Below, in pieces: positions 1 through 9,912 of a stretch of DNA of 64,000 bases; positions within the stretch are counted from its first letter, which is position 1, and every line of letters starts with the position of its first letter. The position numbers were made by a program, and so were the translations under genes. The notes below the pieces were generated by a model that made no database searches, was not told the origin of the DNA, and saw only the letters and a program-made list of their open reading frames with translations. Source of the stretch: Phycisphaerae bacterium RAS1 (GTDB lineage: Bacteria; Planctomycetota; Phycisphaerae; UBA1845; Fen-1342); the NCBI GenBank assembly GCA_007859745.1, contig SMLU01000004.1, positions 370,016-434,015 on the forward strand, in the 5' to 3' direction.

Positions 1-53
1 CGCGCCACCGAGCACGTAGAATGCGCGATCTCGGTTGGGCTCGCGGGCCCGCT

Positions 54-127
54 GGGGACGTAGCTCAATTGGTTAGAGCGCCGCCCTGTCACGGCGGAGG
101 CTGCGGGTTCGAGTCCCGTCGTCCTCG
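54..127 (+). tRNA. tRNA-Asp (anticodon GTC)
   Basis: A complete cloverleaf can be drawn. The acceptor stem is GGGGACG (54-60) with CGTCCTC (120-126) and discriminator G127. The anticodon stem CCGCC/GGCGG encloses loop CTGTCAC with anticodon GTC at 88-90. The T stem GCGGG/CCCGT encloses TTCGAGT. CCA is not encoded; the following bases are TTC. GTC reads Asp codons. The gene converges on the flippase-like gene that ends at 156. Confidence 0.95.
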
Positions 128-155
128 TTCGATTCGCCGGTGCCGGCCGGCTGGT

Positions 156-1481
156 TCAGCCGGCCGCGTGGGCTTCCGGGTCCGGCGCCAGGGCCCCGGG
201 CGGCCCGGCAATCACCCGCTTCGAGCGCCACACCAATCCGCCGGCGACACACCCTGCGTAGAGAACGAACTGCACGACGGCGCGGGTCAGGGCCGTCAGC
301 GCCGCGCCGCGCAGCGGATCAGCGGGGATCCACGCCAGCGCCGCCACAAGCGTCGCTGCGAGCACGAGCGCCTGCATCCACGACTGCACCATGAAGAGGC
401 GCATCTGGGTCGCTGTGACGCCCAGGACGTTCGTCATCAGCGCCAGGCTCTGCGCCGCGATGATGATCATGAACTCGGAGTGGTGAGCGGCATAGTCGGA
501 GCGGTAGAGCACGCGCAGAAACCACTCGCCCGCAAACCACGCCGCCACGCACAGCCCCGCTCCCAGCGTCAACGCCGTCGCCAGCAGTCGCGCGAGCAGC
601 CGCACAAAAGCCGCCCGATCCTGCCAATAGTAGAGCGAGAGGCGATTGGCGGCGGCGTTCGAGGCCTGGATTGCGACCAGGTTGCCGGCGAGCGTGACAT
701 ATGCGAGGGCCGCGTAATAGCCCAGCGCCTCGCGCCCGCCGGGCTGAGAGGCGATCAGCAAGCGCGGCAGGCTGTCGCACAGATTGACGACCGTGGCGAC
801 GACGCCCAGCGGCAGCGTCTGCCAGGCGAGCCGCCGCACATCACGCCACGGTGCGGGCCGGCCGGATTCCGCGGCCGGCGCGGCCCGGCGCCGTTCGAAC
901 ATCGGCAGGATCAGCCACCAGCTCGCGGCCCAGATGCCGGCTGCCAGTGCGGTCGCGGTCGCGGGGTTCCATCCGGTGTATGCCGCCGCGGGCAGCAGCA
1001 CGGCAAACGGCGCGAGCAGCGCCAACCCGCGCAGGGCGGCGGCGGCCGCGACCAGGTCGAGCCGCTCGCGCCGTTGAAACGCGCCCCAGTCCAGCTCGGC
1101 CAGTTGCCACGCGATCTTTGCGGCGCAGATGCATGCCAGAAGAGCGACCGCGGGCGCGTCCACATCGCGCAGTGCGCGCCACGCGACGACGAGCGCGAGG
1201 CAAACGGCCGCCGCTGCGGCGGCCGCGTTGCGAAGCCGACGATAAACGGAGTAGGGAAACTCGCCGCCCACGTCGGCGACGAACGCACCGCGCAGCTCGA
1301 GCGAAAACAGCAGAACCACGGGTGAGGAAACAGCCAGTCCGTAGGCGTAGTCGCCCACCGCCCGAGCAGACGCGAACTTGGCCAGGAGCGCCGTCACCAG
1401 CAATTGGCACAGGCTGTACAAGCCCATGCCGCCGATGGCGAACAGCATGTTTACGCGGAGCGAGCGCGAAGCGTGATTCAT
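156..1481 (-). CDS. Polytopic membrane protein, oligosaccharide flippase (MOP/Wzx)-like
   Basis: A 441-residue protein of mostly hydrophobic segments, with roughly ten to twelve predicted membrane helices. It starts with a basic N terminus and a helix rich in Leu and Ala (LLVTALLAKFASARAVGDYAYGL region), the pattern at the start of polysaccharide flippases of the MOP superfamily, where a Gly-Asp-Tyr turn follows helix 1. Length fits Wzx-like proteins (about 400-480). If correct, it would move lipid-linked glycans across the inner membrane. No glycan-assembly gene lies beside it, so the substrate is unknown. The next gene on the same strand (1519-2436) lies 37 bases upstream. It could also be another multi-pass export protein, since family assignment rests on topology and short motifs only. 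Confidence 0.55.
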   Translation of the reverse strand: MNHASRSLRVNMLFAIGGMGLYSLCQLLVTALLAKFASARAVGDYAYGLAVSSPVVLLFSLELRGAFVADVGGEFPYSVYRRLRNAAAAAAAVCLALVVAWRALRDVDAPAVALLACICAAKIAWQLAELDWGAFQRRERLDLVAAAAALRGLALLAPFAVLLPAAAYTGWNPATATALAAGIWAASWWLILPMFERRRAAPAAESGRPAPWRDVRRLAWQTLPLGVVATVVNLCDSLPRLLIASQPGGREALGYYAALAYVTLAGNLVAIQASNAAANRLSLYYWQDRAAFVRLLARLLATALTLGAGLCVAAWFAGEWFLRVLYRSDYAAHHSEFMIIIAAQSLALMTNVLGVTATQMRLFMVQSWMQALVLAATLVAALAWIPADPLRGAALTALTRAVVQFVLYAGCVAGGLVWRSKRVIAGPPGALAPDPEAHAAG

Positions 1482-1518
1482 GCGGACGCTCGCGGCGTTG
1501 ATCGGACGCGGCGCGCGG

Positions 1519-2436
1519 CTACGGCAGCGGGACGTCGTCGAGCGACACGGGCACGTTCACGTCCTCGACCGCCGGGAAGACCTGTACGACGAGCTGTGCG
1601 TCGGCATTCAGATCGCCGCCCAGGACGGTGAAGACGGTGCAGGACTTTCCGTCCTTGGTCGTGCCGGCCGCCTCGCGAACGCGGATCGGCTTCATCCAGC
1701 CGTCGAAGAGCGCGGCGCTGCGCACCAGCTCCGCTTTCGTCTCGTAGCGCAGCGCGATGGCCTTGCCCGCTTCGTAGGGCTTCTCGAACTCTTCCGGCGC
1801 CACCAGGCGCACGTTGATGCCCAGGTCCTTGAGGCGCGGATCGTCGATTGATTTGCCGACAAACTGCGTCGGATTCGAGACCGTGACCTCGACGTATTCC
1901 TTCGAGAGGATCAGGCGCACGCTCCCGCGGATCCGCTTGAGCGTCACGGCGCCGCGTGTGCTGGCGCTGGCGCGGGTCACCAGCAGCAGGCCGGTCTCCT
2001 TCAGCTTTTCCGCCGGGCCGGCCACCAGGCGCGTGTTTTCGCGGTCTTCCGCCGAGTAGGTGGAAGGGTCGAAGAGCGACCGGCCGGTGTCATCGACGAC
2101 CTCGCTGAGAATCAACTGGCCGTGCCGCTGAATCTGCGTGATCTTCTCGCCCACCAGGCGAAACTGCATGCGCAGCTCCGACTCGCGCGGCGCGCCGGGG
2201 GCCGGGTCGCTGAAACGGTAGCGACCTTCCAGCATCGCGACGCAATCCACCTTCAGCTCGCCGACGGCATAGTTGGGCGGGGGCGTCGGCGGCGACATTG
2301 GCGGCTGATCGGGCGCCGGCGGCGGGGTCGCCGGCGGCGCGCCGTGCTGATGCGGATCGCCCCCGGCCGGCGGATTCTGCGGCGCGGCGGGGTTCTGCAG
2401 GAAAAGCGCGGCGAGCAAACCAAGCGAAACGATCAT
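1519..2436 (-). CDS. Secreted Pro-rich hypothetical protein
   Basis: A 305-residue protein with a short hydrophobic N terminus (MIVSLGLLAALFLQ) that could be a signal peptide or anchor. A segment very rich in Pro, Gln and Gly follows (residues about 15-55). The remaining 250 residues are a soluble-looking domain with alternating beta-type segments and no motif I recognise. I assign no function. The Pro-rich linker suggests an envelope location, with the C-terminal domain held away from the membrane. An AGGAGG-like ribosome site lies upstream of the ATG at 2436. It is followed on the same strand by the flippase-like gene and may share a transcript with it. Confidence 0.6.
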   Translation of the reverse strand: MIVSLGLLAALFLQNPAAPQNPPAGGDPHQHGAPPATPPPAPDQPPMSPPTPPPNYAVGELKVDCVAMLEGRYRFSDPAPGAPRESELRMQFRLVGEKITQIQRHGQLILSEVVDDTGRSLFDPSTYSAEDRENTRLVAGPAEKLKETGLLLVTRASASTRGAVTLKRIRGSVRLILSKEYVEVTVSNPTQFVGKSIDDPRLKDLGINVRLVAPEEFEKPYEAGKAIALRYETKAELVRSAALFDGWMKPIRVREAAGTTKDGKSCTVFTVLGGDLNADAQLVVQVFPAVEDVNVPVSLDDVPLP

Positions 2437-2484
2437 GGCGCGACCCTCCTCCAGGTCGATTGGTCACAGGCCAGGGCGGCGAAG

Positions 2485-3249
2485 CTACCCACGCCGCGCC
2501 GCGGTTGCGAGCGAGTCAATATATTCACGAGCCTGGCGCATCCCGTCAACGCCGGGTTGCCGCCGATGAATCACCAGTTCGCCGCGATAGTCGCCGGCGG
2601 CCAGTTCAGCGAGCAGCGCGGCGAAATCCACATCGCCGCCGCCGAACCGCGTCTCCTCGACGCCGCCCCCCGAGCGGTGCACGTCGCGCAGCGTGACGCT
2701 GGCGATCTCGACGCCGCCGGCGCAGGCGGCGGCCGGCGCGATCCCGCGGGCGGCCGAGTCGATCGCCAGCCCGAGATTTGGACAGCCGAGCGTTCGCACG
2801 GATTCGAGCACACGGGTCGGATCGTCATCGCCGGTCGCCAGCGCCACACGAACTCCGGCGCGGTCGGCCAGGTCGGCGAGCTGCGAGGCGACCTGCGACG
2901 CGACCGATCCACCCGTCGCGTCGCCCAAGCCGCGCAGCGAGACCACCGCGACCGGCAGCCGCATCTCGGCACACATTTCGAGCGTCGCCCGAACGTGCGC
3001 CAGGCGTGCGTCGGCGGTTTGCGGATCACCCAGACCCAACCCCGGAAACTCCGCCGACAGCCCTGCCAGGCGCAGGCCCAGGTCGGCGAGGTATTTCGAC
3101 AGGTGCCGGCGGGCGCTGTGCGAGAACCGCGCCGGGTCGAGCTCCGTTTCGACAGTGCCGGCGTGCAGCAACCGATAGCCGTCAGCCGCCGAGGCCTGAA
3201 GGGCCTCGCGGAGTCCGCGGCGATACGAATCGATGTGGGCGGCGATCAC
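2485..3249 (-). CDS. Sugar phosphate isomerase/epimerase-like TIM-barrel protein
   Basis: A 254-residue protein with the layout of the xylose-isomerase-like / AP-endonuclease-2 TIM-barrel superfamily. Strand-like segments each end in short polar motifs: GLSAEFPGLGLGD near residue 65, VAVVSLRG near 100, GVRVALATGDDD near 150, LGLAIDSA near 175, and a late strand with GELVIHRRQPG near 230. Members usually act on sugars or sugar-like polyols using a divalent metal. The canonical metal-binding Glu/His set is not obvious, so activity is uncertain. The start codon overlaps the stop of the response regulator gene by 4 bases (ATGA, 3246-3249), so the two are probably translationally coupled. Confidence 0.6.
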   Translation of the reverse strand: MIAAHIDSYRRGLREALQASAADGYRLLHAGTVETELDPARFSHSARRHLSKYLADLGLRLAGLSAEFPGLGLGDPQTADARLAHVRATLEMCAEMRLPVAVVSLRGLGDATGGSVASQVASQLADLADRAGVRVALATGDDDPTRVLESVRTLGCPNLGLAIDSAARGIAPAAACAGGVEIASVTLRDVHRSGGGVEETRFGGGDVDFAALLAELAAGDYRGELVIHRRQPGVDGMRQAREYIDSLATAARRG

Positions 3250-3629
3250 TTCGACAGCAGCTTCTCGGTCAGTTCCAGAAGCCGCTCCATGCGGAAGGGC
3301 TTGTTGAGGTATTCGTCGACGCCGAGCGCTTCGGCGTATTGCTTGTGGCGCTTGCCGGCGTTGCCGGTGATCATGATGACGCGCGGGGCCGCGCCGCGCG
3401 GCTTGCCCTGGCGCAGGCGCTCGAGCACCAGGAAGCCGCTCTTCTGTGGCAGCATGATATCCAGGATGACCAGGTCGGGCGCGAATTGCTCGGCGACGCT
3501 GACCGCCGCGGCGCCGTCGCTGGCGGTTTGCAGGGTCGCCCGCGTATCCGCCAGTCCGGCGGAGATGGCGGTGACGATGTCCGGATCGTCATCGACGACC
3601 AGGATCTTCTTGCCTTCAAACGTCGCCAC
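3246..3629 (-). CDS. Single-domain response regulator (CheY-like receiver)
   Basis: A 127-residue stand-alone receiver domain. Diagnostic residues are present: acidic pocket DDD (residues 13-15), phospho-acceptor Asp in VILDIMLP near residue 57, the conserved Thr in MITGN, and Lys in LNKPF near 109. There is no output domain, so it must act by protein-protein contact or as a phosphotransfer intermediate. It is first in a two-gene unit, overlapping the TIM-barrel gene by 4 bases. No histidine kinase lies nearby; the hybrid kinase at 46683-49514 is the only one in the window. A ribosome site AGGAGC lies just upstream of the ATG. Confidence 0.9.
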   Translation of the reverse strand: MATFEGKKILVVDDDPDIVTAISAGLADTRATLQTASDGAAAVSVAEQFAPDLVILDIMLPQKSGFLVLERLRQGKPRGAAPRVIMITGNAGKRHKQYAEALGVDEYLNKPFRMERLLELTEKLLSK

Positions 3630-3703
3630 GGACAGCTCCTTTCGCTGACGCAGCCGATTGTAGTACGCGACTCACCGGCGCACAACGAAGCGCCGGGCGC
3701 GGC

Positions 3704-3768
3704 GGGTGGAACGTGCACCTTGCCCGTTCCTGAGACCGCGGGGACGGGCGAGACGCCCGTCCCACCCG
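3704..3768 (+). repeat. Palindromic repeat family C (CGGGC..GCCCG type)
   Basis: A GGGTGGAACG-type start, a centre reading TTGCCCGTTCCTGAGACC, and an end reading GACGGGCGAGACGCCCGTC. The last part folds as a hairpin (GACGGGC / GCCCGTC). Near-identical copies lie at 16930-16993 and 22122-22182, with an inverted copy at 37303-37357. It fills the gap before the amphi-Trp gene. Confidence 0.8.
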
Positions 3769-3899
3769 ATTTTGCCTTGGCCGATCAGCGTTGGAGAATT
3801 GGCTTTCACGCGCCTCACTGGTGGCACTAACATTAGGGATGAGAAGAATCAGGAACGCCGCCTGCGGAACGCCGCAGCGCCTATGGAACGGAGCAGATC

Positions 3900-4205
3900 A
3901 TGGCAGCCCGGAAGAAACTCAGACTCTGCGCGGACATGTCGGTCGCTGAGACGGTGGACTATCTGAATGACCTGATCCGCGGGCTTCAGGCCGGCGCCGT
4001 CACGGTGATGCGGGAAGACGAGAGCGTCACCCTCACGCCGGGGGCGGAAATCTCGGTGCGGGCCCGCGCCCGCGCGCGCCGGAAGAAGCAGTCGTTCTCG
4101 CTGCGCCTGGCGTGGCGTGTGGAAAAACCGGCCGACGCCGAGTGCGCGGACAAGCACGACGACGACGCGACGAAGCCCGTCGCAGCGGCGTCCTCCGACA
4201 AGTAG
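3900..4205 (+). CDS. Amphi-Trp domain-containing protein
   Basis: A small 101-residue soluble protein. After the start it reads SVAETVDYLNDLIRGLQAG, then a short beta segment with VTLTPG, then a basic KKQSFSLRLAW segment. This pattern (helix with xYLxxLxxGLxxG, beta pairs, closing xLxWR) matches the amphi-Trp domain, a small domain of unknown function often found alone near envelope or export genes. The tail (residues about 80-101) is Asp/Ala/Lys rich and probably disordered. The ATG at 3900 follows GGAACGGAGCAG, a plausible ribosome site. It stands alone on the plus strand, convergent with purF. Confidence 0.75.
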   Translation: MAARKKLRLCADMSVAETVDYLNDLIRGLQAGAVTVMREDESVTLTPGAEISVRARARARRKKQSFSLRLAWRVEKPADAECADKHDDDATKPVAAASSDK

Positions 4206-4249
4206 ACGCGACGCGCGGCCGCAGCGTCTATTCCGGAGCCGTGTTTCCA

Positions 4250-4318
4250 TCCGAGCCGGGCGCGTAAGCAAGCGGTTCTTCGGGCGCCGCTCCCTCACGG
4301 TCGCGGCTCGGAAGAGCT
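4250..4318 (+). repeat. Repeat family A (CCGAGCCGCG element), copy 1
   Basis: About 69 bases that begin TCCGAGCCGGGCGCG and end TCGCGGCTCGGAAGAGCT, so the ends are inverted repeats. The inner part, AAGCGG then CCGCTCCCTCACGG, is a second partial palindrome. Other copies are at 24787, 28401, 38682, 49653 and 56732. It lies between the convergent amphi-Trp and purF genes and might double as a terminator. Confidence 0.85.
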
Positions 4319-4330
4319 TTGGGATAGCCT

Positions 4331-5746
4331 CTATTGTTCGAACTGGTCCTTGCGGAAGAGCCGGTCCACCGGAATCGGATAATCCCCCGAAAAGCACGCG
4401 CTGCAAGTCTCGCCGCGCGTCCGCCGCACGCTGCTCAGCATCCCATCCAGCGACAGGTAGTGCAGCGAATCGACGCCCAGAAACCGCCGCACCTCTTCGA
4501 CGCTCCGCGTATGGGCGATCAACTCATCGCGGCTGGGAAAGTCGATCCCGTAGTAGCACGGATGCCGCACGGGCGGGCTGGCGACGCGCAGATGCAGCTC
4601 CCGCGCGCCCGCCCGCCGCAGCGCCTGCATCTTCTGCCGCGTAGTCGTCCCGCGCACGACGGAGTCTTCGACCACAACCAGGCGCTTGCCCGCAACCGCC
4701 GCGCGGATCGGGTTCAGCTTCAGGCGCACGGTCAGATCGCGAATGGTCTGGCTGGGCTGAATGAAGGAGCGGCCGACGTAGTGATTGCTGGTGAAGCCGC
4801 GCCCGATCGGGATTCCTGACTGCTCGTGATAGCCCAGCGCGGCGCAGCGGGCGCAGTTGGGCACGGCGATCACCAGGTCGCCCTGCGCCGGCGCCTCGCG
4901 CGCCAGCGTGCGGCCCATCTCCTTGCGCACCAGGTGCACGTTCTCGCCGAAGATGTTGCTGGCGGGGTCGGCGAAGTAGACCTGCTCGAAAATGCACGGC
5001 GCCGGGCGAACGGCGCCGGGTTTGACGAAGTAGCGCGAGCGCATCGCGCCGGCGGCGGTGAGCGTCACGATTTCGCCCGGCTCGACGTCACGCACGTACT
5101 CCGCGTCGATCATATCAAGCGCGCACGTCTCGCTGGCCGCCACCCACGCCTCGCCCAGCCGCCCCAGGCAAAGCGGGCGATTGCCGGTCGGATCGCGGAC
5201 GGCTTCGATGCGGTCGGGGTAGAGCAGCAGCAGGCAGTAGGTGCCGACCAGTTGCCCCAGCACCGCCGCCAGCGGGTCCTCGCGCGCGACGAACTTCTGG
5301 TCCGCCAGCATGTGCAGGATCACCTCGGTGTCCGAGGTGGTGATGAAGATGTGCCCGTGGGCTTCGTAGTCGCTGCGCACCTGCGCCGCGTTCACCAGGT
5401 TCCCGTTGTGCGCGATCGCGATCTGGCCGATCGAGCAGCTCACCTGCAACGGCTGGGAGTTCGAGTCGCTGCACGAGCCGGTCGTGGAGTAGCGGACGTG
5501 ACCGATCGCGAGCGGATTCCGGAGCTCGATCAGATCAGAGGTCGAGAGCGCGTCGGTCACCAGGCCCACGCCCGCCTTGCGCTTCAGAGTTTTTCCGTCC
5601 GCCGAGCAGATGCCGGCGGACTCCTGTCCACGGTGCTGTTGGGCGTAGAGTCCCAGGTAGGTCAGTTCTGCTGCTTCGGGGTGGTTCGCGATGCCCAGCA
5701 GGCCGCAGTAGTGCTTCACTTCACCGGTCATGTGCGGATCATACAC
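4331..5746 (-). CDS. purF: Amidophosphoribosyltransferase
   Basis: Catalyses the first committed step of purine synthesis, transferring the glutamine amide to PRPP to give phosphoribosylamine. The 471-residue protein starts with a short propeptide before HYCGLLGI; that Cys becomes the N-terminal nucleophile after cleavage. The class II glutaminase domain occupies the first half (QQHRGQESAG, IAHNGNLVN, TSDTEVI). The phosphoribosyltransferase half carries the PRPP loop VVVEDSVVRGTT. Four Cys positions typical of the Bacillus-type [4Fe-4S] enzyme are present: PAPC, RHPC, and the pair in CSACFSG near the end. The start may be the fifth-codon downstream ATG (MTGEV, 5731). It is monocistronic here, with no other pur genes nearby. 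Confidence 0.97.
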   Translation of the reverse strand: MYDPHMTGEVKHYCGLLGIANHPEAAELTYLGLYAQQHRGQESAGICSADGKTLKRKAGVGLVTDALSTSDLIELRNPLAIGHVRYSTTGSCSDSNSQPLQVSCSIGQIAIAHNGNLVNAAQVRSDYEAHGHIFITTSDTEVILHMLADQKFVAREDPLAAVLGQLVGTYCLLLLYPDRIEAVRDPTGNRPLCLGRLGEAWVAASETCALDMIDAEYVRDVEPGEIVTLTAAGAMRSRYFVKPGAVRPAPCIFEQVYFADPASNIFGENVHLVRKEMGRTLAREAPAQGDLVIAVPNCARCAALGYHEQSGIPIGRGFTSNHYVGRSFIQPSQTIRDLTVRLKLNPIRAAVAGKRLVVVEDSVVRGTTTRQKMQALRRAGARELHLRVASPPVRHPCYYGIDFPSRDELIAHTRSVEEVRRFLGVDSLHYLSLDGMLSSVRRTRGETCSACFSGDYPIPVDRLFRKDQFEQ

Positions 5747-5804
5747 GCTTCGGCAAGCGGCATCCGCTGCCCGTCCGAGCCGCGCGCGTGAGTGGAGATC
5801 GGCA

Positions 5805-7856
<2,052 letters not shown>

Positions 7857-7896
7857 CGTTCCTTCGTTGCGCCGGGACTCGCCCGGCGCGGGTGGC

Positions 7897-7963
7897 CGTC
7901 GGACCTCGGTGTCCGACGGCGGGTGCGTCGCGATCGGCGTCGGACGCAGAGGTCCGGCGTTAC
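7897..7963 (+). repeat. Repeat family E (GTCGGAC..GTCCGAC hairpins), inverted pair
   Basis: Two hairpins. CGTCGGAC-CTCGGT-GTCCGACG (7897-7918) has an 8-base stem. The second, CGTCGGACGCAGAGGTCCGG, begins at 7938. The loop of the first is the reverse complement type of the second, so they form an inverted pair. The same unit is tandemly repeated eight times at 24479-24718 and paired again at 23133-23180. It sits between the LptE-like gene and ftsH. Confidence 0.85.
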
Positions 7964-8020
7964 AAGTCCGCGCGTCGCTCCGTCGCACATGTTAGAGGAC
8001 GCGCGCGGGGCGCGGTTCCT

Positions 8021-8716
8021 CTACCAATCATCGTACATTTGGGCGACGATCCTTGCGGCAAGCTTGTCGATCGCTTTCTGCTGGCCGAACGCCTCCGTCT
8101 CGCCGGTGGGGGTCAGGTAATCCACCGATTGCAGCAATACGGGCTGATCGATCAGCAGTTCGCCCGACCGCAGGTCCTTCCATTCCACGCGCACCGCCAG
8201 CGTCAACTGCTTCTCACGCGGCAGCCGAGAGGCGAAATCCGGGGCGAAAGCCGCCTGACGCTCTTCCAGCAGCTCGCCTTTGAGTATGGTATCCGCCTTT
8301 TCCCGCGCAGCCAGTTTGTAGGGCGTATCCGCGCCGATGCGTTTCTTGACCGCCTCCGTCAGCGAGAATTCGAGGTCGCGGCGAAATTCCTTCGACGCGA
8401 ACATCTCGACGTAAACGGTGCGAATGCCGGGGCGGTAAAGCTCCCCCGCGCCCGCCCGATAGCCGCAGCCCGTGAAACCCAGCAGCACGATCAACCCGAG
8501 CGCCACCGTCGCGGTCCGCGCAGCGCCCGGTTTGGGGGACCGGCCTCCGGCCGGTCTCGGCGCCCGGCGGCGTTTTTCAGAACCCTCCGCGCCAAGCGGC
8601 GGGCGGACGCCCGGGGTCGAGCCAGGCTGCTCGCACACGGCGAACGACACCCCGCCGCTTGGCGCGGCGGGTTCGGACGGATTCCACGGATGGCAACCTG
8701 AAACCGGCAGCTTCAT
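8021..8716 (-). CDS. lptE: LptE-like outer-membrane LPS-assembly lipoprotein
   Basis: The core begins with a lipoprotein signal: a hydrophobic run VALGLIVLLGF followed by TGC-GY. It continues with the family pattern GIRTVYVEMF, then RDLEFSLTEAVKKRI, then ADTILKGEL, as in LptE proteins that partner LptD in placing LPS in the outer membrane. Mature length is about 150 residues, normal for the family. The ATG at 8716 overlaps the stop of the BamD-like gene (ATGA), arguing for that start. However, about 80 residues then precede the lipid Cys, most of them encoded by palindromic repeats (8532-8677). A GTG at 8506, just before the hydrophobic run, is an alternative start. LptE assignment is by pattern and context. 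Confidence 0.65.
   Translation of the reverse strand: MKLPVSGCHPWNPSEPAAPSGGVSFAVCEQPGSTPGVRPPLGAEGSEKRRRAPRPAGGRSPKPGAARTATVALGLIVLLGFTGCGYRAGAGELYRPGIRTVYVEMFASKEFRRDLEFSLTEAVKKRIGADTPYKLAAREKADTILKGELLEERQAAFAPDFASRLPREKQLTLAVRVEWKDLRSGELLIDQPVLLQSVDYLTPTGETEAFGQQKAIDKLAARIVAQMYDDW
8579..8677 (+). repeat. Repeat family B inverted pair inside the lptE leader
   Basis: Two inverted half-units, each itself a hairpin: CCGCGCCAAGCGGCGGG (ending 8603) and CCCCGCCGCTTGGCGCGG (starting 8649). About 45 bases separate them. Flanking it at 8532-8557 is a family D palindrome (GGGGGACCGGCC then GGCCGGTC). Other family B pairs are at 23214-23310, 42937-43033 and 55333-55450, with single halves at 19264, 20389 and 58791. 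This copy lies within the reading frame of the lptE-like gene. Confidence 0.85.
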
Positions 8717-9753
8717 GGCGCCGTCGCCTCCGTTTCAATTCCCATCGCCCGCAGGCGGCTTTGCGCGATTCCCGCCGCGAGCGTGCTGGGCCAGTCGCTC
8801 AGCACCGCGCGGAAGTAAAATTCCGCCGCGCCGCGCTGCCCGGTTTTCCGGTACCAGTCGCCTACGTCCAGGTCCTTCTCCGCGCGCTTTTCGCGAATCG
8901 CCAGAAGCCGCTCGTCGATCCGCTCGCGCTCGGCGAACTGCGGATAGGCGCCCTTCACCTGTCGATACCGCTCGTCCGCCTGCACCAGCGCCCGCTCATC
9001 GAATTTCACGCCGGGAAACGCCGCCTGCGCTGCTTCGGCCGCCCGCAGCATCGCCGGCCGCGCGAAGCGGCTGCTCGGAAATTGCCGCGCCAGCGAGGCA
9101 TATTCTTCCTGCGCAAGTTCCATGTCGCCGCGCGCGTAGAAATAGTCGGCCTTCAGCCGCAGCGCGTCCTCGCCGATGCGCGTGCCGGGCGAGCGCGACC
9201 AGACGCGGTCAAGAATGGTGACGCCGTCGTCATACGCCGGCAGCCGCAGGAAGCGCCACACGATCCGCTTTTCGCCCGAGAGGAATGCGCGGGCGACGTC
9301 CATCTCGCGCAGCAGCGCTTTGCGAAAAAGCTCGCCGCTGCTGTTCTCCGCGACCACCTCAAGCTGGTTGTACGCCCGCCAGAAGTCCTTCTTCTGGAAA
9401 TTCGCCTCGGCCAGCAGGAATAAGCCTTCGAGATAACGGTCGTCGTCGCGGTTGGTCTTCACCCAGTCGGCCAGCAGCTTTCGCGCAGCGCCCGGCTCGC
9501 CGCGCGCCAGCAGCCAGCGGGCCGTCTCGATGGCTCCCTCCGGACCGACCTCGGGCTGAGCTTTTCGGTCCACCCACTCGCCCCTCTGCGGATCGAACTC
9601 CTGCCGCTCGCGAAAACTCTGCTGCGAGTCGTCCAGCGCCAGCGGCGCCAGCACCAGCCCGCCGTGAAACGCCGCAGGCGCCCCCGGCATGGCGGCCGCC
9701 GTTGTGACGAGCACCAGCATCGCACCTGGAAGAATCGCCGACCGCAGGTTCAT
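8713..9753 (-). CDS. BamD-like / TPR-type secreted envelope protein
   Basis: A 346-residue product from the ATG at 9753, with a signal peptide (AMLVLVTTAAAM). The rest is helical tetratricopeptide-like repeats: LLADWVKTN, LFLLAEANFQKKDFWRAYNQLE, ARGDMELAQEEYASLARQFPSSRFARPAML, and a final KTGQRGAAEFYFRAVLSDWPST. The pattern of a spaced column ending in FPSSRFA..A matches BamD/YfiO-type outer-membrane assembly proteins. Unlike E. coli BamD, no clear lipobox Cys follows the signal. It overlaps the LptE-like gene by 4 bases, supporting an outer-membrane biogenesis operon. A longer reading frame toward 10635 runs through repeats and is rejected. Confidence 0.65.
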   Translation of the reverse strand: MNLRSAILPGAMLVLVTTAAAMPGAPAAFHGGLVLAPLALDDSQQSFRERQEFDPQRGEWVDRKAQPEVGPEGAIETARWLLARGEPGAARKLLADWVKTNRDDDRYLEGLFLLAEANFQKKDFWRAYNQLEVVAENSSGELFRKALLREMDVARAFLSGEKRIVWRFLRLPAYDDGVTILDRVWSRSPGTRIGEDALRLKADYFYARGDMELAQEEYASLARQFPSSRFARPAMLRAAEAAQAAFPGVKFDERALVQADERYRQVKGAYPQFAERERIDERLLAIREKRAEKDLDVGDWYRKTGQRGAAEFYFRAVLSDWPSTLAAGIAQSRLRAMGIETEATAP

Positions 9754-9850
9754 CGACGGCGGATCATAACCGCGAACGGCGGGACGGTCATCCGGCAACC
9801 GCGGGCGGGGTGGCACTGTCGGGGCAGCGTCGGACGCGAGTGACGGTTCG

Positions 9851-9884
9851 TGTGCCACTGCTCTGCGAGCAGTGTCTTGGGCCG
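9851..9884 (+). repeat. RAYT-associated REP palindrome, left (family G)
   Basis: A 34-base sequence whose core CACTGCTC-TGC-GAGCAGTG is a perfect 8-base-stem hairpin. Its exact reverse complement occurs at 10483-10516 on the other side of the transposase gene, with a one-mismatch copy at 10590-10623. A decayed copy is visible at about 14570-14597. An outer arm, GGGTGGCACTGT at 9809, is also echoed downstream by CAGTGCCACCCC at 10541. Confidence 0.9.
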
Positions 9885-9912
9885 CCGGCGACGGGTTCGG
9901 CATCATCGCGAC

